This document shows, in pieces, positions 55,306-64,000 of a stretch of 64,000 nucleotides of DNA. The notes beneath the pieces are model-generated. The model searched no databases. It was not told the origin of the DNA and saw nothing but the letters and a program-made list of their open reading frames with translations. The stretch is from Scytonema tolypothrichoides VB-61278 (GTDB lineage Bacteria; Cyanobacteriota; Cyanobacteriia; Cyanobacteriales; Nostocaceae): NCBI RefSeq assembly GCF_000828085.3, contig NZ_JXCA02000027.1, positions 126 to 64,125 on the forward strand, written 5' to 3'. The position numbers and the translations under genes are program-made. Numbering within the stretch: the first letter of the stretch is position 1; each line of letters opens with the position of its first letter.

Positions 55306-55450
55306 ACCCCACCCCGGCTTTGGCTGACGCCAAAACCTTTCCCTCTCCTTAATAAGGAGAGGGATGCCCGATAGGGCAGGGTGAGATTTCGAGAGAGTTT
55401 TGAGCCATTCGATGCCCGATAGGGCAGGGTGAGATTTCGAGGGAGTTTTC
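55306..55450. repeat. Dispersed palindromic repeat, family A, with duplicated right arm
   Basis: The 55306-55384 unit resembles the copy at 53573. Its right arm, GATGCCCGATAGGGCAGGGTGAG plus a TTTCGAG(A/G)GAGTTTT tail, occurs twice in tandem (55364-55402 and 55412-55450). The second copy abuts the truncated haemagglutinin-like gene. Confidence 0.85.
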
Positions 55451-56974
55451 AGTGCTGGATTCAAGAATGATTCCTATAGCGAAATTGTCACCGCAGTATT
55501 TTCGGGAGGCAAAGGAAATGGTGGCAACGTTAATATTAAAGCTCGCTCCCTTTCCGTCTCCGATCAAGCTAGGATAGACCCGATGGTTTATGGAGAAGGA
55601 AAGGCTGGCAGCGCGTTTATCGAGACTAAGGACTTTGTATCTCTGTCCAATGGCTACATCTACAGTAGTGTTTTTGAGAATGGCGTAGGTAATGGCGGCG
55701 ACATCAACATCAAAACTGGAACACTTTCCCTCACCGATGGTGCTTATCTGAGGGTTGACACTGCTAACCGAGGAAATACTGGCAGGGTATTTGTCGAAGC
55801 TAAGGACGCTGTCTATATCTCTAATGCCCGTATTGACAGCAATGTAGGCGATGTAGACAAGGTAGGCGATGTACAAAAAGCAGTAGGTGATAGTCGTGAT
55901 ATCGATATCACAACTGGGTCACTTGTCTTGACTAATGGTGGTCGGCTGACTGCTAACATTTATGGACAAGGAAATGCAGGCAATGTGAGGATTACTGCCA
56001 AAGATATTATCTTTGATGGGCAGGATAGTCAGGGAAATCGCAGTGGTGTGTACAGTACGGTACAACCTGGGGGTATAGGTGATAGTGGTAACATCAAAAT
56101 CACCAGCAGGTCACTTTCCATCACCAATGGCGCTAGACTATCTGCTAGCAGTGAAGGAAATGGCACAGCAGGTAACATAGAAGTCTCAGCAGACTCTATC
56201 CGTCTAAACAACCAAGCAGCCATCAAGGCTGACACCACAGGAGGGCTGGGTAATATTAACTTACGCTCTAGAGATTTGGTTTTGCGTCGCGGCAGCAATA
56301 TCACTACCGATGCCACTGGCACAGCTACTGGCGGCAATATCACTATTGACACTGGTGTCCTTGGCGCCTTGGAAAATAGCGATATCCGTGCCAATGCTCA
56401 AGACGGTAGTGGCGGAAAAATTACAATTCAAACTCAAGGTTTGTTTGGATTAGTGCTGCGTACTCGGGCAGATATGCAGAGGTTACGTCCTGATGATTTA
56501 GATCCCAATCAATTATCAACAAGCGATATTACTGCTATTTCCCAAAACGATCCAAACTTGAGTGGTACTGTTAATATTATCACCCCAGATGTTGACCCCA
56601 CCCGTGGGTTATTTGAATTATCAGAAACTGTCATCGACCCCGCACAGCAGATAGCTCAAAATATCTGTACAAAAGGGTTTGGTAGTACTTTCACCATCAC
56701 CGGACGTGGGGGACTTCCAACGGATCCAAAGAAAATTCTCAGTAGTGATAATGTGCGGGTTGATTTGGTTAAGCCTGTTGCTATTACGGTAAGTTCAACA
56801 AGTACAACACAAAAGCAGCCATCTCAAAAGCCACCTGTTAAAGAGATAATACCAGCCCGAGGATGGATATTTAATGAAAAAGGTGAGGTGCTGCTGGTAG
56901 GTTATGATCCCACTAAGACTGGTCCACAGCGATCGCAGCCAGCACCAGCTAGTAGTTGTGCTGCAGTGAGATAG
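55437..56974 (+). pseudogene. Filamentous haemagglutinin-like protein, C-terminal part
   Basis: The frame is open from 55437, just inside repeat sequence, to 56974 (about 512 codons). It encodes beta-helix repeats (GGNVNIKARSLSVSD, GNGGDINIKTGTLSLTDGA, then GDSGNIKITSRSLSITNGA) and the typical cyanobacterial C-terminal region QNICTKGFGSTFTITGRGG. The N-terminal two-partner secretion domain and signal peptide are missing, so secretion through a TpsB-type pore is impossible. The first internal Met is at 55583. It is a 5'-truncated gene. Confidence 0.85.
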
Positions 56975-57029
56975 TAATGAACGCGAATCCAACGTAGGGT
57001 GAGGATTCTACTCACTTTCCTCACTTTTC

Positions 57030-57143
57030 TCGTTCCTTGGCTCTGCCAAGGAATGCATAACTTGAGGCGGAGCCTCAATATAATAATTCATTGGGAGGCG
57101 CAGCCTCCTTTGAGGCATTCCCATGCAGAGCATAGGAACGAGG
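57030..57143. repeat. Dispersed palindromic repeat, family B
   Basis: Outer arms CGTTCCT and AGGAACG enclose CTTGGCTCTGCCAAGG, GAGGCGGAGCCTC and GAGGCGCAGCCTC hairpins, with CAATATAATAATTCATTGGGAG in the centre. A half-copy with CTTGGTGTTCC...GGAACAC is found at 57902-57931. Confidence 0.8.
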
Positions 57144-57162
57144 GTATGGAACTCCCCACCTT

Positions 57163-57741
57163 TCACTCCTTACTTGACTGTGGTTGACTTATAGCGTGCA
57201 GTTTTATAAAACTATCAAAAGCGTACCAAGCCAACACATACCAAGGAATAATTTCTAACTGCAACCCCCTAGTCACTAATTGCCGAATAGAAAACATACC
57301 CAATCCTAAAGGAAAAAGAAAGCGCAAATCAACAGCATTATTCGTCGCTTGTTTAACTCGCTTATTCAAGTCAACAACTGCATTTGATACTTCTGCTGCT
57401 GCGTCAGATTTTCCTAATGCAACATCACCAAAAATAATACCTAAATCGCGCAATGTTGCGTAAACATTGTCAAGACTTCCATTTTCAGCATCGTGATGTA
57501 TGATGATACTGCCATTTTGGATGTTAGTCCGCACCTGATTAATATTTGGATTTGCTTGCAGCGCATTGGCAATCCGTTGCATTTCTCCAGATTGACGGTG
57601 AGGTTGTGCAACTCTCAAACGCAGCCTTCCTGGTGTAGAACTGACAACCCGGGTAGATATTGGTTGAAAAGCTTTTTTTATAGGTTTTTCAGCAATAACT
57701 TTTGGCATATCGGTGAGATTAATATAACCATTTTTTGACAT
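57163..57741 (-). CDS. HMA2-domain protein with C-terminal membrane segment
   Basis: The 192-aa protein has a basic N-terminus and an HMA2-like ferredoxin-fold domain (STRVVSSTPGRLRLRV, INQVRTNIQNGSIIIHHD, about residues 30-105) lacking a CxxC metal site. It ends in a hydrophobic region (LRFLFPLGLGMFSIRQLV, then IPWYVLAWYAF). It is the last gene of a co-oriented cluster (63359 to 57163). Role unknown; it could be a membrane partner of the cluster's P-type ATPase. Confidence 0.75.
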   Translation of the reverse strand: MSKNGYINLTDMPKVIAEKPIKKAFQPISTRVVSSTPGRLRLRVAQPHRQSGEMQRIANALQANPNINQVRTNIQNGSIIIHHDAENGSLDNVYATLRDLGIIFGDVALGKSDAAAEVSNAVVDLNKRVKQATNNAVDLRFLFPLGLGMFSIRQLVTRGLQLEIIPWYVLAWYAFDSFIKLHAISQPQSSKE

Positions 57742-57844
57742 GTAATTACCCTCCTAAATTTAGAAATTCGTAATTCGTAATTGAGCAGAAAAACAATTAC
57801 CTAATCAGTAAACAGTGAACAGAGTAAGCGATTTCTTGACTGCC

Positions 57845-57931
57845 CTGATAACTGATAACTGGTAACTGATAATTGGTAACTGTTAAGAATTACGAATTTC
57901 CTTGGTGTTCCCTGGCTCAGCCAAGGAACAC
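57845..57931. repeat. Heptamer array and hairpin between HMA2 and DUF5132 genes
   Basis: Six or so copies of the GATAACT/GGTAACT heptamer (57845-57892) precede a hairpin GTGTTCC/GGAACAC (57905-57931) related to family B. The hairpin may terminate or attenuate the minus-strand transcript. Confidence 0.7.
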
Positions 57932-57946
57932 GAAATGAACCGAAAG

Positions 57947-58255
57947 CTATGCACCATTATCGGACGCATTGTCAACAGAGGTACTTGCAACATCTACTGC
58001 TGGTAGCTGTCTTCCTTCAGCAAGTTCTGCTCTTGCTTCAGCTATCATGTCCTCCCAATTTTCACCAAGTTCTGCAACGGCTCCCTTGCTTTTTTCAAAA
58101 AGAACAAGTCCACCCTTGATAAGTGATTTGGCAATGGGTTTACCAATACCTGCGACAACTGGAATGACGACAGGTGCTAGCAGAACTGCTCCAATACCGG
58201 CTATAATTCCAGGTGCGCCAGCGTCTTCAACAAAATCAGTGATTTTAGGTGCCAT
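57947..58255 (-). CDS. DUF5132 protein
   Basis: The 102-aa protein contains the DUF5132 pattern: one long hydrophobic hairpin (GAPGIIAGIGAVLLAPVVIP, then VVAGIGKPIAKSLIKGGLVL) and a helix KSKGAVAELGENWEDMIAEA. The C-terminus is acidic. Family members are small membrane-associated proteins of unknown function, often encoded near HMA2 and P-type ATPase genes as here. It lies 70 bp downstream of the ATPase gene and is followed by the 192-aa HMA2 protein gene. Confidence 0.8.
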   Translation of the reverse strand: MAPKITDFVEDAGAPGIIAGIGAVLLAPVVIPVVAGIGKPIAKSLIKGGLVLFEKSKGAVAELGENWEDMIAEARAELAEGRQLPAVDVASTSVDNASDNGA

Positions 58256-58325
58256 GATTATTTTTCTCCTGTGATCTGAAAAATTTTACAAAGTTGTTCA
58301 GTATACTGTCGTTAGGACAGCTATC

Positions 58326-60605
58326 TCATCTTGCTGTTGGTAGAGTTTTTTGTTTGCGGCTTTTGAAAATTGGGCGCAAACCGTTCACTCCCGCAACGAC
58401 TGTTGAACCATTGTTAACCATCGTCGCTGCTAGGGGGTTAAGACCAAACAAAACTGCCGTTACTAATGCTGCTATGTTAGGAACAGCAATCAGACCTGTG
58501 TTTTGGTGAATCAATTGCCTAGCGTTGCGGGCAATTTCCAGAGCCTCTAACAAACCATGCAAGTCATTCTCCATGAGTACTACGTCTGCTGTTTCACGAG
58601 CGATGTCAGAACCGTTGGCGAAGGAAACAGAAACATCCGCATAGGCTAAAGCTGGCGAGTCGTTGATTCCATCTCCCACAAAGGCAACTGTCTTACCTTG
58701 TTCGTGCAGTTCACGGACAACAGTTGCTTTTTGCTCAGGAAAAGCTTCTGCATGGGTATGGGTTGGGGGAATTCCAAGTTGAGCGGCTACAGCGCTAGCA
58801 GTTCGTTTGTTATCTCCAGTCAGCATGTGAACTTCCACACCTTCGACTGTCAACAGCGCTGTGATAACTTCTCGGCTTTCTGGGCGGGGTATGTCGCTAT
58901 ACTCTATTATACCTTGAAGTTGACCATTGCTAGCAACGTAAATTGCCGAAGTTGTCTGCTTTTGGTACCCGTTGAGATTCATCTCAATGCCTTCTTGACG
59001 TAGATAGCGCTCACTACCCACATAAACAGTTTCCCCGTCAATCTCTGCGCGAACCCCCAAACCAAGTTGGTAATCCCACTTACTACGGGCAGGTGCTTCT
59101 ACTCCTTGTTCTTGAGCATAGCGTACGATCGCCTCTGCTACTGGGTGACTCAGACGCTGCTCAGCCGCTGCAGCAAGTTCCAGCACTCGTGTGGTTGATG
59201 TTGCTTCATTGAGACTTGCGACACCAACAACTGCCACTTCACCCTTAGTTAGTGTGCCTGTTTTATCAAACACAACTGTATCAATTTCTGCAAGTTTTTC
59301 TAATGCTCGTCCGCTACGGATGAGAACACCCCGCCGTGCTGCATAAGTTAGCGCTGCCAAAACTGTTGTCGGCACTGATACACGAATCCCTGTCGCAAAG
59401 TCTAGAGTTAAGACGCTGGCTGCTCTTGCTGGGTTACGAGTTACGGCAAATACTGCTCCACCAAGTAGCAATGTTGGCACGACTGCTTTTTGAGCAATTT
59501 TCAAGACATGGTTTTCCAGGCGGGTATCATGGACGGGAGCTTCTTGCATTAACCGAATGCTCTGTCCGGCACAAGTATCATTACCTAGCCGTTCTGCCGA
59601 GATATAAATTCGTCCCTCGCGCATGAGAGTTGAGGCATAAACGGTTTGTCCCTTCCTCTTCAAGACTGGCATAGACTCACCAGTCAGTTTTTGCTCATCC
59701 AGGAGGGCTTTACCTCGCAGGATGGTACCGTCAACTGGAACTTGTTCGCCAGGGTAAACAATGACTGTATCGCCTCGCTGTACGTCTTGGATGGGAATTT
59801 GCACCTTTTCACCATCGCGTTCCACCCAGACGAATTGTCCGAGGGAACTTAACAAATCCAAAGTTTGTTGAGCAGAAGAACGAGCTGTGCGATCGCGTAT
59901 ATTCTCACCAATTTCAATCAAACTCAGCATCAGCGCAGGTGTGAGAAACTGACCTTGGACTGTGGTAATCGCAATAGCCATAAAATCCAGAAAGTCAATA
60001 TTCAGTTTTCGCTCATCCCAGATCCCTTCCCAAGCCCGTTTGATCACAGGTAATGTGGCAAGGGCTATGCTTCCTGCAATCATCACAGGCGGAATAGACA
60101 ATCCCAAAGGTCCACCCAATACAGCTAAAGCCGTAGATAAAACCGAAAGTTGCATTCCAGGCCAAGATTGTTCTTCTGCATCCGGTGCAGCTTTTGGCTT
60201 GGAGGGTTTAAGAACGACGACCTCACTAGCTGCTTGAATTAAATAACCCAGATGCGAACATATCTTAGTATCTGAAACTTTGCTGGATTTATAAGTCACC
60301 GTCAGTGACGCCGCTGCACGTTTTATACGCACACTTGTCACAAGGGCGTCCGCTTCTAACAACACTTGCAAACGCTGTGCATAGTCTGCATCATGACGCA
60401 AACGAGGTACTCGCAACCTCACTCTTTCTGGGAGCGTATGCACAAAAGTGTATGGAACTTTGGGAGACTGAATCTGTGAGTGTTTCTGTGAGTGTCTTTG
60501 TGAGTGTCCATTACTCTCCACAAGAGAAATCCCATTTTTTGCAGCTACAGCTACTTGGGATGCATGACCTCCGGAAGGTGATAGTTGCACACTGAGTTTT
60601 GCCAT
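58326..60605 (-). CDS. P-type ATPase with N-terminal HMA2 domain, lacking the CPC motif
   Basis: The 759-aa pump has an N-terminal HMA2-like domain (YTFVHTLPERVRLRVPRL), membrane helices, the actuator motif KLTGES, the phosphorylation site VFDKTGTLT, nucleotide-domain HPVAEAI, and hinge motifs MLTGDN and VGDGINDSPALA. It therefore has P1B-like cytoplasmic domains. The sixth-helix motif that carries CPC or SPC in metal pumps reads LDFATGIRVSVP, and the N-terminal domain has no CxxC, so the transported ion is unclear. ATG at 60605 (MAKLSVQL) is preferred to the one at 60680. Confidence 0.9.
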   Translation of the reverse strand: MAKLSVQLSPSGGHASQVAVAAKNGISLVESNGHSQRHSQKHSQIQSPKVPYTFVHTLPERVRLRVPRLRHDADYAQRLQVLLEADALVTSVRIKRAAASLTVTYKSSKVSDTKICSHLGYLIQAASEVVVLKPSKPKAAPDAEEQSWPGMQLSVLSTALAVLGGPLGLSIPPVMIAGSIALATLPVIKRAWEGIWDERKLNIDFLDFMAIAITTVQGQFLTPALMLSLIEIGENIRDRTARSSAQQTLDLLSSLGQFVWVERDGEKVQIPIQDVQRGDTVIVYPGEQVPVDGTILRGKALLDEQKLTGESMPVLKRKGQTVYASTLMREGRIYISAERLGNDTCAGQSIRLMQEAPVHDTRLENHVLKIAQKAVVPTLLLGGAVFAVTRNPARAASVLTLDFATGIRVSVPTTVLAALTYAARRGVLIRSGRALEKLAEIDTVVFDKTGTLTKGEVAVVGVASLNEATSTTRVLELAAAAEQRLSHPVAEAIVRYAQEQGVEAPARSKWDYQLGLGVRAEIDGETVYVGSERYLRQEGIEMNLNGYQKQTTSAIYVASNGQLQGIIEYSDIPRPESREVITALLTVEGVEVHMLTGDNKRTASAVAAQLGIPPTHTHAEAFPEQKATVVRELHEQGKTVAFVGDGINDSPALAYADVSVSFANGSDIARETADVVLMENDLHGLLEALEIARNARQLIHQNTGLIAVPNIAALVTAVLFGLNPLAATMVNNGSTVVAGVNGLRPIFKSRKQKTLPTAR

Positions 60606-60745
60606 TTCTTCTCTCTCATACAAAATTGCTTCAAATTGGATTTTCAACAGCCTGCTATACAATCCAGACAGGGTGCACAAGGCAGCTCATTCGACAACTG
60701 CCTTCAAGCGTGGGGCTTGTTGAACTGGACTTACCTGTCTTTTGC

Positions 60746-62092
60746 TTAACTGATGGAAACTACAGCATCGCTAGCAGCAGATTGAATCAGACTAGATAAA
60801 TATGATATGGCTTGTTCCAAAAGGCTTAAAGAACGCTTTTTGGAATTGGGCGTTGTTCCAGGCTTGTAGGTGATGACAATTGAGGCTGCAGCGCTATTAA
60901 CGCGCTTACCTGTAACTAAAGCATCTGCTTTCAGCAACGCCTCCAAGCGTTGGACGTATTTTGAATCCTTAGCGATTCGAGGTATACGAAAACGTACTCG
61001 TCCTGGAATGGCATGAGCAATGCTATATGCCACTTTTGCTGGTTGCTTTGTTTTGTGATCACTCTTGTCAGGAGTATGATTGGACTGGTTTGATGAGCAA
61101 GGTATCTTGCCTGCTTCTAGTAATTTGGAGCTTGGAGATACTTTCGCTGTCTCTAATTTAGAGTTGAAATTAGAGTCCAAAGATGTTTCCATCCTGACAA
61201 CTTCGGGATCAGACAAAACCTTTCGCTCTACAATTTCATCACCATTCTCTTTTTCTTTCTTGACAAGTCCGGGATCAGATAAGACCTTTGCCTCCACAGG
61301 TTCATAATCGTTCTCCTTTTCTTGCGGAACACTCGAACAAGCAGCTATTTGAGATACGGAGGATAAACTGACTGGTTTTTCAGTTACTGGTGTTATCTCT
61401 TCAGATGCGCCTGCATACTCAATGGTATTAGCTAAACACAGACGCATTTGCACATCTGGCACGATCCCAGGTTGGTAATTTATGACAACAGACCCTGCGT
61501 TCTCGTTAACTTTGTGACTTATAACCCGGGGATCACAAGCAAGCAAAGTCAGCAAGCGCTGCACATATGGGGGATCTAGGGATATCTGAGGAACACAAAA
61601 CCCTACGCTACCAGAAGTCGCATAGACGATGCTGTAAACGACTGGAGAGTGTGGCTTTGCAGTTGGATGACTCGTCTGTTGTTCTACGACCTGAGATTTT
61701 TCATCACAGTGGAGTGACAATTGCGCTGCCCCCTCAGGTGCTTTTGTTGTCACTTCGCTGCTAGCAGATTGAATCAGACGAGCTAAATACAGACGCATTT
61801 CACCATCTGACATGATCCCAGATTCGTAATCTATGACAATAGACCCTGCAATCTCGTTGACTTGCTGGCTTATAATCCGAGGATCACAAGCAACCAAACT
61901 TAGCAAGCGCTGTGTATACCTGGGATCTAGGGATATCTGAGGTACACAAAACCCTACTCTGCCAGGAAGCGCATGGACAATGCTGTAGGGGATCACAGAG
62001 TCTGGGTTTGCCATTGAATGACTAGTCTGTTCCTCTACGATCTGAGATTTTTGATCACAGTGGGGTGCCAATTGTGTTGTTAAACCAGCCAT
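60746..62092 (-). CDS. Protein with three HMA2-like domains
   Basis: The 448-aa soluble protein contains three ferredoxin-fold HMA2-like units, beginning at YSIVHALPGRVGFCVP, YSIVYATSGSVGFCVP and YSIAHAIPGRVRFRIP. The first two are near-identical at DNA level (tandem duplication of about 310 bp, 61430-61760 and 61760-62075). Low-complexity linkers rich in Glu and Lys separate the second and third. No CxxC metal site is present. It lies between the ATPase gene and the 415-aa protein gene in the same orientation. Possibly a scaffold or regulator of the pump; function unknown. Confidence 0.75.
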   Translation of the reverse strand: MAGLTTQLAPHCDQKSQIVEEQTSHSMANPDSVIPYSIVHALPGRVGFCVPQISLDPRYTQRLLSLVACDPRIISQQVNEIAGSIVIDYESGIMSDGEMRLYLARLIQSASSEVTTKAPEGAAQLSLHCDEKSQVVEQQTSHPTAKPHSPVVYSIVYATSGSVGFCVPQISLDPPYVQRLLTLLACDPRVISHKVNENAGSVVINYQPGIVPDVQMRLCLANTIEYAGASEEITPVTEKPVSLSSVSQIAACSSVPQEKENDYEPVEAKVLSDPGLVKKEKENGDEIVERKVLSDPEVVRMETSLDSNFNSKLETAKVSPSSKLLEAGKIPCSSNQSNHTPDKSDHKTKQPAKVAYSIAHAIPGRVRFRIPRIAKDSKYVQRLEALLKADALVTGKRVNSAAASIVITYKPGTTPNSKKRSLSLLEQAISYLSSLIQSAASDAVVSIS

Positions 62093-62111
62093 TGATGTCC
62101 TCCAGTATTCC

Positions 62112-63359
62112 TTAGTATGGAACCGGGTCTAATGGAAAGTTCGCCATGAAGGATAGAGCCGTAAAAAGAGCTGGAGACTTAAAATCAGACCAAAGACCAT
62201 CTGTTTCTACTACGGCTTGCTCTTTTAGCGTCGTTGATGTTGTTGGTTCGCTCAGATTAACTGGCTGTGTCAGCGCTTGTTCTATTGTTGTCTTTATGGG
62301 CTTTGTTTGCTCTGTTGATGTTGTTGGTTCGCCCTGCTGATGAACTGGCTGTGTCAGCTGTTGATCTTCTATCTTTATGAGATTTGTTTCCGGGATTGTT
62401 TTGTCTGCCAATTGCATCAAACCTACCCAATGAGATACTGGTATCTGGGCTGAACCATAGGTAATAGCAATAGATGCAGCATCACAATTGACGCGTACGT
62501 TTGTCACTTGGGGTTCTGTTTTCAGTAACCTTTCGAGTCTTCGCGCATAGGCGCGATCGCGTGCAACTCGAGGCACATTCAACCGAATACGTCCTGGAAT
62601 GGCATGAACTACGCTGTAGGCAATTTTTGCAGGCCCTGCTGCTGTTTCAATAGATTTGTGCTCCACTTTTGATTTTGATTTTGATAAGGAAGGGTGGTCA
62701 GTTGTATTGGGTTTTGTAGAAGATTTGTTCTTGTCCTTTGCTTTTTGGGAACAAGAGACTGCACTTGTTTTTGATTCTGATTGCAGCTCGTCTATTACCC
62801 GACGAGTCGCATTTGCTGTCACATAGTAAACAGGAATTGATGCTAAACCGCTGATTCCGAGTCCTCCAGTGACTGCTAACCCTGTAAATAAGGGAATAAA
62901 CGAAATGCCCTGCTCTTTCCAAAAATCAGGAGATTTCCATGCGGCAAAGGGGTCTTTTTTACTCTTTGCCTCAGGCGAAGCTTGCAACTGGTGTATGTTA
63001 AATTGCTGGAGTCGTTCCAAGATTTGGGGCAAGGGCAGTTTTTTCTCATCAAAGTTAACAACTAAACTGCCTGTTTGCTCATTAACAGATACTTCCCTCA
63101 CCCCGTTTTGCTTTCGTAACTGCCCAGAGATGGTTTCAAATATCGAGTTATGACTACCGTCAGTAGCACGGATTCGGACGCGTCCTGTTGTTGCATGAAC
63201 AACTTGCAATTCAACTATAGGTGGCTGCATCGGTGACTGTGCAACAGATTTCTTGGTAGTTTCACTTGATTCATCGCTTGATTGCTGAGACGAAAATAAA
63301 TCCACAGGCATTTTTTCCTGAGGACTTACTCTCTCGCGACTACTGAGAGTTTTGGTCAT
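62112..63359 (-). CDS. Protein with two HMA2-like domains and a central membrane segment
   Basis: The 415-aa protein has an HMA2-like domain (VVHATTGRVRIRATDG, then VREVSVNEQTGSLVVNFDEK, about residues 50-125) followed by one hydrophobic segment (GISFIPLFTGLAVTGGLGIS). A second domain follows (AYSVVHAIPGRIRLNVPRVA), and the C-terminus is rich in Thr and Gln with two degenerate TKPI/TQPV repeats. It is the first gene of the five-gene cluster, 19 bp from the next. No metal-binding cysteines are seen. Function unknown. Confidence 0.75.
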   Translation of the reverse strand: MTKTLSSRERVSPQEKMPVDLFSSQQSSDESSETTKKSVAQSPMQPPIVELQVVHATTGRVRIRATDGSHNSIFETISGQLRKQNGVREVSVNEQTGSLVVNFDEKKLPLPQILERLQQFNIHQLQASPEAKSKKDPFAAWKSPDFWKEQGISFIPLFTGLAVTGGLGISGLASIPVYYVTANATRRVIDELQSESKTSAVSCSQKAKDKNKSSTKPNTTDHPSLSKSKSKVEHKSIETAAGPAKIAYSVVHAIPGRIRLNVPRVARDRAYARRLERLLKTEPQVTNVRVNCDAASIAITYGSAQIPVSHWVGLMQLADKTIPETNLIKIEDQQLTQPVHQQGEPTTSTEQTKPIKTTIEQALTQPVNLSEPTTSTTLKEQAVVETDGLWSDFKSPALFTALSFMANFPLDPVPY

Positions 63360-63453
63360 TTACCCGATAACTGCGTCAAGCCAGGTGGTTAACAATAGGT
63401 TAAGTGTAGCTTAATATTCTCGGTAAATTCTCATTCTTTAGAATTATTTATAG

Positions 63454-63987
63454 TTAAGTTTTGTTAACAAATTGTTTCTGATATTCCTGTTCTGTGATTA
63501 TGTCCAGAGTACTTTCGAGCCTGTCTAAAAAGACGACACCATCAAGATGGTCATACTCGTGTTGAAAGATACGAGCGACAAAATCAGTCAATTTTTGCTT
63601 TTGCGCTTTGCCATTTCGGTCTATGTATTCTACTTCAATTTCTTGATATCTAGGAACGAATCCCCTAATTCCGGGAACACACAAACAACCTTCCCATCCT
63701 TTGACGATCTCCGTGGAATGAGCTATGATTTTGGGATTAATCATAGCAGTAGGTTCCATTTCTGGAGCGTTGGGATATCTGGGATTGGGGCGAGAGGCAA
63801 CAATAAATAAGCGACAAGATTGGGCAACTTGAGGCGCAGCAATACCCACACCGTTAGCTTTAGCAACTGTCGCTATTAAGTCGTCAATCAGTTTTTGAAT
63901 ATGCTCATCCTTGATATTTTCAACCAAGGAAGCTTTCTGACGCAGTATCGGATCGCCTAATTGAAGAATTGATTTTAATTCACCCAT
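63454..63987 (-). CDS. def: Peptide deformylase
   Basis: Removes the formyl group from nascent proteins. The 177-aa metalloenzyme has all three motifs: GVGIAAPQV (motif I), EGCLCVPG (motif II, metal ligand Cys; Cys replaces the usual Ser of EGCLS) and QHEYDHLDG (motif III, metal-binding His residues and catalytic Glu). It lies upstream of the HMA2 cluster with a 94-bp gap and is probably independent. The gene is complete, ending 13 bp inside the window edge. Confidence 0.96.
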   Translation of the reverse strand: MGELKSILQLGDPILRQKASLVENIKDEHIQKLIDDLIATVAKANGVGIAAPQVAQSCRLFIVASRPNPRYPNAPEMEPTAMINPKIIAHSTEIVKGWEGCLCVPGIRGFVPRYQEIEVEYIDRNGKAQKQKLTDFVARIFQHEYDHLDGVVFLDRLESTLDIITEQEYQKQFVNKT

Positions 63988-64000
63988 AATAACTCTTAAT

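Overview
The window comes from a filamentous, very probably heterocyst-forming cyanobacterium (Nostocales, perhaps Scytonemataceae). The evidence is a cyanobacterial 5S rRNA, the tig-clpP-clpX cluster, petG with a cytochrome cM-like gene, a Mo-nitrogenase C-terminus family gene, frequent GCGATCGC octamers, and the heptameric short tandem repeats and GC-rich intergenic palindromes typical of these genomes. The genus is inferred. No CRISPR array, prophage or replication origin was seen.

Layout. 1-2.8 kb: 5S rRNA closing an rRNA operon, nadA, a metallophosphoesterase and tRNA-Ser(UGA). 2.9-8.8 kb: a mobile-element graveyard next to the tRNA. It holds a truncated gene, an IS630 remnant, nested group II intron relics, a truncated tnsD/tniQ with one Tn7-like end carrying three TnsB-type sites, an IS701 remnant beginning exactly at that end, and an apparently intact IS110 transposase. 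8.9-22.5 kb: housekeeping genes, including an S1-domain protein, clpX/clpP/tig, asd-dapA-rnj, hydrolases, a GntR regulator and a cupin. 22.6-31.9 kb: a caspase-fold protein with a replaced catalytic dyad, rpmF, a sulfite-oxidase-fold protein, a 2H-phosphoesterase-like protein, aldehyde dehydrogenase and a hybrid histidine kinase, separated by dispersed repeats.

32-47 kb: two large NACHT proteins (one frameshifted in its WD40 propeller) among toxin-antitoxin genes. These include an antitoxin with a decayed Doc toxin, an orphan Phd, HicB-like and DUF2281-like genes, a MazEF pair and a convergent VapBC pair. A conserved block (methyltransferase, DUF3370, C15 peptidase, hisH, rsmD, petG, cytM) lies between them. 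petG is only 37 codons long and easily missed. 47-53.5 kb: photolyase, a small secreted protein, dhaKL and a short-chain dehydrogenase.

53.5-64 kb holds the two most unusual systems. First, 54.19-55.28 kb carries a two-gene RiPP-like cassette: a 91-aa peptide with a double-glycine leader and a tandem SPYPI(K/C)I core, followed 35 bp later by a ferritin-like diiron-type protein. No exporter or other maturase is near it. Second, 57.2-63.4 kb carries five co-oriented genes: three proteins with cysteine-free HMA2-like domains, a DUF5132 protein and a P-type ATPase that has DFATGI where metal pumps have CPC. Peptide deformylase closes the window.
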